The notes under the pieces: model-generated
Told to the model about the DNA's origin: nothing
The model's database searches: none
Seen by the model: only the letters and a program-made list of their open reading frames with translations
Part shown: piece after piece, positions 50,301 to 56,444 of the stretch
Layout of the letters: the number at the start of each line of letters is the position of its first letter
Position numbering within the stretch: the first letter of the stretch is position 1
Assembly: GCA_030156435.1 (NCBI GenBank)
Contig: JASGMM010000004.1
Coordinates: 1-56,444 of the forward strand
Origin: Clostridiales bacterium
GTDB lineage: Bacteria; Bacillota; Clostridia; Mahellales; Mahellaceae
Length of the DNA stretch: 56,444 bases
Direction of reading: 5' to 3'
Position numbers and translations under genes: made by a program

Positions 50301-52148
50301 ACCGCTGGCCACACCACCGGTAGAGCGCACGGTAGCCCCCTTCGGTCGCAAGCGCGAAAAGCTAAAGCCAGTATTGTGTATTACCGTAAGCTTCCCTAAT
50401 TTCCCTCCTGCAATATAATTGTTAAAATCATCCACAGTAAAGTCATAAAATTTTTGCGGGTACGCAGCTTGTTCCACATGGTCCACGACGGTCCATCCGC
50501 TGGCAAGATTATTCAATTGGTTTAATTTATCATGATATTTTTGTGGCAAAACAGATCGCAACGCTTCAACAAGCCTATGCAACTTATCCTCACCAATACC
50601 TATTCCCCACTTCGATTGATGAAGCCAAAAACTCTCATCACCTACACGTATTGCTTCCCTATGAATAGCTGTAGAATGCGTCTCTACTCCGGCTGCAGAA
50701 AGCAATGGTTCCAGCGCTTCAAACGGGATCGGTATACGACGATGTGTATTGGCCACTATGCGTTCTTTGAGCTGTATCAATCTGTAAGATTTAAGCGAAT
50801 CGTGGACCCAATTATCAACCAATTCCACTAAAAGCGGCGTTTTCTTAGCATCGGCCATGTGCAAATCATAACCCAGCGTCCTGCTCTTGCCTAATGGTTG
50901 TTTTTCGGCAATAGACGGGTTAAATCCGAGAGCGCTCAAAAGCGATACCAATTGTTTCGCAAGCTTTTGACATATAGTATAAAACTCTATACGCCTTCTC
51001 TTTAGGCTTACATATCCGTCAGAATCTATAAGGCCGCCTAGAAAAGCACCTATTACCGAAAGAGGGGATTTCATCACCCAATCAGGCAAAACAAGGTTTC
51101 TCTTCAGGCCTGGTTCTGCATATGCTATTTTGGCAAATTCAGACACAAAATACTGATCGGTTGTGGTCAACATCCAAAGCCCTCTTCTATCTTGCTGAGG
51201 TTTTACAAAAACGCCGTGTTCAGCCAAAATATTCGCTGCAAAATTTATGCTTTCAGCTCTGCCATCGAAAAACCTAAGCCTTAAAGCTTTATAGTTATTT
51301 TTCTTGTTTAAAAACCATCCCAAGCTACCATCACCTAAAAAATAGCCCGTAAGCCAAGCCATGTGTTCATCGAGCTTTATGCCGTCTATTTCTTTATATT
51401 CCTTAAATGGCCACGAATCCATTGTAGTACAGTTGGGTGCGAAAAGAATATCTCCAGTTTTTATCTCATCTGCTCGACGCTCTACTGCACCGTCCTTTGT
51501 AAATACGATAAATGGATGCCAACTGCTGGTGGTTACCTGTGTGCCATCAGAACAATAAACCGTACACTGGTTTTCTTCCGGCACATCCCACTGCCAAATG
51601 TGGGTTATCTGCTTTGGCGCAAACCGACCGGTAGCAGGATCCATTGCAAATGTCCTGATACCTAACTCAGAAACATCCATTACCTTATAGTTGTTTCCCT
51701 CTTTCTCCTCTATCCCCAGAACACGGATCTTATCATAAAGGGTACTGATCTCCTCTACACCGCAAAAAGTTGTATATACGTTAGCATCGCTAGATATGCA
51801 GCCCCCGCCGCTTTTATGAATGAGCGCCGCATTTTTTACAGAATCAAAGATACCCTCCATAGAATCTTCTATGGGCAGGACGAAGCACGCCGAAAGCTGT
51901 CCCAATGGCCTGCCGGCATTCATAAGCGTAGGGGAATTCGGTAAAAACTCCAGTTCGGTCATAATATCGTAGAATTCTTGTTCAGTTTTGGATACGTCAA
52001 CTTTGGGATCATATATAGAATCGGCTTGAGCCACATGATGGGCCACCCGCCTGAACATTTGCTCCGGCGTTTCAACGATGTTTCCTTGCTCATCTTTTGC
52101 TAAATAACGTTTCTCAAGTACTTTAATTGCATTATCAGTAAGTTTCAA
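47382..52148 (-). CDS. nrdJ: Vitamin B12-dependent ribonucleotide reductase (class II) with two inteins
   Basis: Extein parts: [87 protein letters not shown]; C-terminal zinc ribbon [26 protein letters not shown]. Confidence 0.97.
   Translation of the reverse strand: [1588 protein letters not shown]
48813..49910 (-). other. NrdJ intein 2 (366 aa, LAGLIDADG endonuclease-type)
   Basis: Begins [13 protein letters not shown] after STNP, ends NGICVHN before CGEQPLL; contains [11 protein letters not shown] and [12 protein letters not shown]. Confidence 0.95.
50373..51800 (-). other. NrdJ intein 1 (476 aa, LAGLIDADG endonuclease-type)
   Basis: Begins [14 protein letters not shown] after HKSGGG, ends LTVIHN before [12 protein letters not shown]; contains [11 protein letters not shown] and [15 protein letters not shown]. 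Confidence 0.95.
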
Positions 52149-52242
52149 ATCATAACCCCCTGTTCGTTATGTCTATATATAGAAACTCGGTCATACTTCC
52201 CATACAATATATTGTATAATAATATGCCCTCGAGTTCAATAA

Positions 52243-52722
52243 CTATTTTTTAAATTCGATTTTGCCCCATTTTTCTATACGACCGGTTACTACAAGCTTC
52301 TGTCCGATCTCCGGCTGTTCTATTATCCTATCGGCATCCTTTATAGTAAGCACAACCGTTCCTTGATAATCGCTGCCGTCTATCTCCAATATGTCCCCGT
52401 CATATACAACTACCAAAGTATCCTCACTACGCATCAGCACTCGTCTCTCTCCATTTATCATAGCATAGACACCGCCGGAGTATGTGCTTTGTGCATCTAT
52501 GTGAAGCACCAAGTGCGCTTGTTGCTGCCATGCTATATTGTTGCTGTGCAACGATTGACCTTCTAATCTTGCCGCTCTGTTCAAGGGCATATGGTCTGAA
52601 TAGAAAAATAAAAATGCCTGTGACACTACCATTAATATAAGCGTCATCATAAGCACAACGCTAAGCTTTCTTTCAAACTTCTCCATATTATTGATTATTC
52701 TCTTATACAACTGCTCGAACAT
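52243..52722 (-). CDS. Single-TM hypothetical protein
   Basis: 159 aa with TM LSVVLMMTLILMVVSQAFLFF; C-terminal beta-rich region; tightly packed upstream of nrdJ. Confidence 0.7.
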   Translation of the reverse strand: MFEQLYKRIINNMEKFERKLSVVLMMTLILMVVSQAFLFFYSDHMPLNRAARLEGQSLHSNNIAWQQQAHLVLHIDAQSTYSGGVYAMINGERRVLMRSEDTLVVVYDGDILEIDGSDYQGTVVLTIKDADRIIEQPEIGQKLVVTGRIEKWGKIEFKK

Positions 52723-52726
52723 CCTT

Positions 52727-53989
52727 TCAACAACTGGCGCCAGCCAGGTAACCGGTAGAAAAAGCTATTTGAAGATTATATCCTCCCGTCAAAGCATCCA
52801 CATCGATGATCTCTCCGGCAAAATATAACCCTTTTACCAGCTTTGATTCCATAGTCTTGGGGTCTATCTCTCTAACATCCACGCCTCCGTGCGTTATAAC
52901 GGCCTCTTTGAATGAACGTAGTCCTAATACGTGCATTTTCAACTCCTTTAACATTTCCGCCAAGTTACGTCTTTCTTCTTTGGTGATCTGATTAACGGGC
53001 TTATCTTGTTGTATATGGGATAGTTCCACTATAACAGGTATCAGTTTTTGGGGCAAAAGATCACCTAAGGAATTCTTAAATTGCTTATTATTATACTTTG
53101 AAAAATCCCTTCTTATGCGTTCATCCAGTTGTTGTAGCGTCAAAGCCGGTTTTAAATCTAGTACGATCTCTATATCAGTTACATTGTGGTCGAGCATGTA
53201 TCGGCTTAGTGTCAAGACAAGCGGGCCAGAGATACCGAAATGCGTGAACAGCATCTCTCCCTGTTCTGCAAAAAATCGTTTGCCGCCAGCATAAGCAGAT
53301 AATTTAACGTTTTTTAAGGATAATCCCTGCAGGCTTTTCACCCAATCCTCGACTATATCCAGAGGTACCAGCGATGGCATAAGCGGCTTGACGGTGTGGC
53401 CCAATCGTTCAGCCATAGTATAACCATCACCCGTAGAACCCGTAGTAGGATATGACAGACCACCTGTAGCCAGGATTACGCTACTCGCCTCAACCAACCT
53501 GCCATCATAAAGTCCAACCCCTCTTACAGCATTATTCTCCACCATTATATCCTTCACGCGTGTATTAAACCATACATCCGCACCGTTTTGCTCCACATAT
53601 CTGTATAATCCCTTTATGACATCGCTGGACTTATCCGATGCCGGAAAGACCCTATTGCCGCGTTCTATTTTAGTAGGTATGCCCATATCGTCCAGCAGAG
53701 CTATCAAATCGTCGTTAAAAAATCGGCTCAAAGCCGAATATAAAAATCTTGGGTTAGTAGGTATGTTCCTCATATAACCGTTTAAATCCGATGCATTTGT
53801 AACATTGCACCGGCCTTTACCGGTTATATATATTTTCTTGCCCGGCTTTTCATTGCGTTCAATCAACAAAACGCGCTTACCGCGGCTGGCAGCGGTCCCT
53901 GCAGCCATCATGCCGGCAGCGCCTCCTCCAACCACTACCACATCATAGTTAGCGCAAATGACAGGTGTCGTTAAGCCATACAAGTACAT
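52727..53989 (-). CDS. HI0933-family NAD(P)/FAD-dependent oxidoreductase
   Basis: YDVVVVGGGAAGMMAAGTAASRGKRVLLIERNEKPGKKIYITGKGRCNVTNA; C-terminal FAGEIIDVDALTGGYNLQIAFSTG. Confidence 0.95.
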   Translation of the reverse strand: MYLYGLTTPVICANYDVVVVGGGAAGMMAAGTAASRGKRVLLIERNEKPGKKIYITGKGRCNVTNASDLNGYMRNIPTNPRFLYSALSRFFNDDLIALLDDMGIPTKIERGNRVFPASDKSSDVIKGLYRYVEQNGADVWFNTRVKDIMVENNAVRGVGLYDGRLVEASSVILATGGLSYPTTGSTGDGYTMAERLGHTVKPLMPSLVPLDIVEDWVKSLQGLSLKNVKLSAYAGGKRFFAEQGEMLFTHFGISGPLVLTLSRYMLDHNVTDIEIVLDLKPALTLQQLDERIRRDFSKYNNKQFKNSLGDLLPQKLIPVIVELSHIQQDKPVNQITKEERRNLAEMLKELKMHVLGLRSFKEAVITHGGVDVREIDPKTMESKLVKGLYFAGEIIDVDALTGGYNLQIAFSTGYLAGASC

Positions 53990-54554
53990 TTCCCTTCTCT
54001 CTAAGCTCTACAGCGGTTATGCTGGCGTTATCCATCCTTATAGAATTAAAATGCCTTATATCCATGCCGAGCAATTCCAATGTCAGTACCTTTAATGTCA
54101 ATCCATGACTTACTACGATTATATCTTTCCCGCATTTATTGGAAATTATAACCTCAATACAATAACGTATACGTCGCCTGAATGACTCTAAAGATTCGCC
54201 GCCGCTTATAATAACTCTGCTCGGATCAGTACGCCAAAGATTATAATCCTGAGGATAACGAGCACTAAGCATCTGCGACGTCAGCCCTTGCCAGCAACCC
54301 AGATTCATTTCGCGAAGCTCTGGCAAGAAATCAATAGGCGCATCTATTTTCTCCCCTATTATTTCTGCCGTCTCACGGGCCCGTTCGAGGTCACTGCAAA
54401 ATATATGGGATATGTCGTATCCCTCAAACGCTTTGGCTACGGCACACGCTTGTTGCCTCCCTTTATCGCTCAACGGTATGTCGCATTGGCCCTGGGTTTT
54501 GCCTTCTAAATTCCACAGCGTTTGGCCGTGCCTTACCATATACCACCTACTCAT
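53949..54554 (-). CDS. Histidine phosphatase family protein
   Basis: YMVRHGQTLWNLEGKTQGQCDIPLSDKGRQQA; VVSHGLTLK; internal start at MSRWYMVRHG. Confidence 0.92.
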   Translation of the reverse strand: MSRWYMVRHGQTLWNLEGKTQGQCDIPLSDKGRQQACAVAKAFEGYDISHIFCSDLERARETAEIIGEKIDAPIDFLPELREMNLGCWQGLTSQMLSARYPQDYNLWRTDPSRVIISGGESLESFRRRIRYCIEVIISNKCGKDIIVVSHGLTLKVLTLELLGMDIRHFNSIRMDNASITAVELREKGNVLVWLNDTCHLR

Positions 54555-55419
54555 CCTTCTCCTTACCCACATACACGTGGTATTGACTCCATATCTTCTC
54601 CAACTCGCCAAAATACATCGATACGTCGCCGCGCTTGCGCTGCCCTACGGCCACTATGAGCGCATTTATGAGGCTAAGCGGTGCTACCAGTGAATCCACA
54701 AACGAGGCCATATCACTGCGAGCCAATAATGTATAATCGGCCCACTTTGTCAACGGAGAAAGGTGGCTGTCGGTCATAGCCACCACTTTAGCCTTTCTTT
54801 CTTTGGCAAATTGAACAGCCTCTACCGTACGGCTGGAGTAACGTGGAAAGCTTATACCTATAAGCAAATCTTTATCCGATATCCAAATCATCTGCTCGAA
54901 TACGTCGCTGACTCCTGATGTGACGACGCGTACATTGGGCAGTATAAAGCTTAGGTAATATCCCAGAAATTGTGCAAGAGGGGCTGAACTGCGCATTCCC
55001 AGAATATATATTGTATTAGCAGCAAATATGTTGTCTATAACGGAATTAAACGTATCCTCATCTATATCCTCTATAGTAGAGCGTATATTATTTATATCGG
55101 ACTTTAAAACCGTTTTGAATAATACATTGGGATCATTGAAATCCGCCGACATCTCTATACGCTGCACAGTGGTCAATTTATTGCGTATAAGCTCTCTCAA
55201 CGCTTTCTGCAACGCCGGGTAACCATCATAACCCAATAGATCAGCAAACCTCACCACCGTGGATTCGCTGACCCCCACCTGCTCCCCTATGCGCGAAGCT
55301 GTCATAAAGGCAGCTTTTTCGTAATGAGCCATTATGTATTCCGCTATAAGTTTTTGCCCTTTACTCATTGATTGATAATGTTCTTTTATCCGTACAAGTA
55401 AATCGTCGTTATCGCTCAT
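54547..55419 (-). CDS. MurR/RpiR-family transcriptional regulator (HTH plus SIS domain)
   Basis: IKEHYQSMSKGQKLIAEYIMAHYEKAAFMTASRIGEQVGVSESTVVRFADLLGYDGYPALQKALREL; SIS domain GISFPRYSSRTVEAVQFAK; GGAGAG RBS before ATG at 55419. Confidence 0.95.
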   Translation of the reverse strand: MSDNDDLLVRIKEHYQSMSKGQKLIAEYIMAHYEKAAFMTASRIGEQVGVSESTVVRFADLLGYDGYPALQKALRELIRNKLTTVQRIEMSADFNDPNVLFKTVLKSDINNIRSTIEDIDEDTFNSVIDNIFAANTIYILGMRSSAPLAQFLGYYLSFILPNVRVVTSGVSDVFEQMIWISDKDLLIGISFPRYSSRTVEAVQFAKERKAKVVAMTDSHLSPLTKWADYTLLARSDMASFVDSLVAPLSLINALIVAVGQRKRGDVSMYFGELEKIWSQYHVYVGKEKDE

Positions 55420-55443
55420 TATATACTCTCCCATTATATACTT

Positions 55444-56217
55444 TCAGTTGACCGGCCATTGGCCTATTTGCCATCGTTTTAATTGGTTGATCATATCATA
55501 TTTTGTCAGATCATAGTGTATAGGCGTTATGGAAACATATCCCTGTTCTATGGCTATTATATCGCTGGTCTCATCGTTTGCTTCTTCAATAAGCTCTCCG
55601 GTAAGCCAATAATATGGCCTGCCTCGAGGATCATAACGCTGTTCATAATTATTTTTATAACGCTTAACACCCATATGGGTGATACGAATGCCTTTTATCT
55701 CGTCTATAGGCATAGGCGGTATATTAACATTCAATAATATGTTAGAAGGCATATCGTGTTCTATAAGCGTACGACATATATCAGCCGCCAACACCGCCGC
55801 CGCACTATAGTCCAGATATTCATATGATGTAACCGACATGGCCACTGCCGGTATATTGAATATAGCACCTTCTATAGCCGCCGATACAGTACCGGAATAA
55901 ATTACATCAGTACCAAGATTAGCCCCACGATTTATGCCTGAGAATACTACATCGGGTTTATCATCCATAAGTACATCTATACCAAGCTTGATACAGTCGG
56001 CTGGCGTGCCTTCTATGGCATAGGCTCGTACGCCGGCTATATCAAACGATACTTGTACCGCTCGCAAAGGATCACGCATGGTTATAGCGTGGCCTGCAGC
56101 ACTGCGTTCCCTGTCTGGTGCAGCAACTGTAACATGCCCTATATCGGCCAGTGAAGCAGCTAATGCGCGAAGACCGCTGGCATGTATACCATCATCATTA
56201 CTGACCAATATATTCAA
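55444..56217 (-). CDS. surE: 5'/3'-nucleotidase SurE
   Basis: MNILVSNDDGIHASGLRALAASL, APDRERSAAGHAIT, EGTPADCIKLGI, GINRGANLGTDVIYSGTVSAAIEG. Confidence 0.97.
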   Translation of the reverse strand: MNILVSNDDGIHASGLRALAASLADIGHVTVAAPDRERSAAGHAITMRDPLRAVQVSFDIAGVRAYAIEGTPADCIKLGIDVLMDDKPDVVFSGINRGANLGTDVIYSGTVSAAIEGAIFNIPAVAMSVTSYEYLDYSAAAVLAADICRTLIEHDMPSNILLNVNIPPMPIDEIKGIRITHMGVKRYKNNYEQRYDPRGRPYYWLTGELIEEANDETSDIIAIEQGYVSITPIHYDLTKYDMINQLKRWQIGQWPVN

Positions 56218-56334
56218 ATATAATTACCTCCATCATCTCTCTCATATGCTTATTATATTATATCCACTTATCTCATGCAAACACTATTGTCCAACACCTT
56301 CGATTCGCAATATGTGACTGAAACAAATTGTAAG

Positions 56335-56433
56335 TACGCAATCACTACGTGGCATAAGGCTTGACATATATGCTGAGCGGGCTTTTGAAGCGTAGGACCA
56401 CAGCAATCTTTGATTGCGTAGTGGTCCAGCTTC
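56335..56433. repeat. Structured intergenic inverted-repeat region at the right window edge
   Basis: TACGCAATCA (56335-56344) and TGATTGCGTA (56411-56420) are inverted. A hairpin GAAGC..GGACCAC..CAATC-TTT-GATTG..GTGGTCC.GCTTC spans 56387-56433. Confidence 0.6.
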
Positions 56434-56444
56434 ACAGCCGTAGC

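Noticed and set aside
55400-55440. Short direct duplication TATATAATG-GGAGAG-TATATAATG before the RpiR gene
   Set aside because: Too short and AT-rich; best explained as alternative start codons around the RBS.
1-56444. CRISPR arrays, tRNA or rRNA genes, prophage modules
   Set aside because: No regularly spaced repeats, tRNA-like cloverleafs, rRNA signatures or phage structural genes were recognised by eye; a CRISPRCasFinder/tRNAscan run would be definitive.

Overview
The window looks like a core-genome segment of an endospore-forming Clostridia/Firmicutes bacterium. It resembles a Mahella-like organism, but the taxon is only a guess. The backbone is the conserved ylb/ylo housekeeping block: tmcAL, ylbJ, coaD, rsmD, a SASP gene, recG, yloU, rpmB, spoVM, thiN, rpe, rsgA, prkC, prpC, rlmN, rsmB, a Zn peptidase, fmt, def, priA, coaBC, rpoZ, gmk, remA, yicC/yloC and rqcH. 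Downstream are an acyl-CoA dehydratase-activase trio, a MarR plus two-ABC-half-transporter cassette, an HPr-like protein, a Na+-pumping decarboxylase cluster with two different carboxyltransferase types, speE/speB, rluB, a DD-carboxypeptidase, a BofC-like gene, yebC, nrdJ carrying two LAGLIDADG inteins, an HI0933-type flavoprotein, a histidine phosphatase, an RpiR regulator and surE. The left edge holds a decayed defence remnant: a truncated hsdM, a small defence-associated ORF and a DUF7662-like/GIY-YIG fusion. Items missing from the supplied ORF track include a 23-aa SpoVM, a 52-aa membrane protein, a 52-aa Spo0E-family protein, and a probable CsfG-type sporulation ncRNA upstream of rsmD. 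Unexplained structures include a ~358-bp foldback element sharing a 76-bp module with a second intergenic site, a 63-bp direct repeat flanking the MarR/ABC cassette, and a structured inverted-repeat region at the right edge. No tRNA, rRNA or CRISPR array was recognised. All identifications come from reading the sequence; no database search was run.
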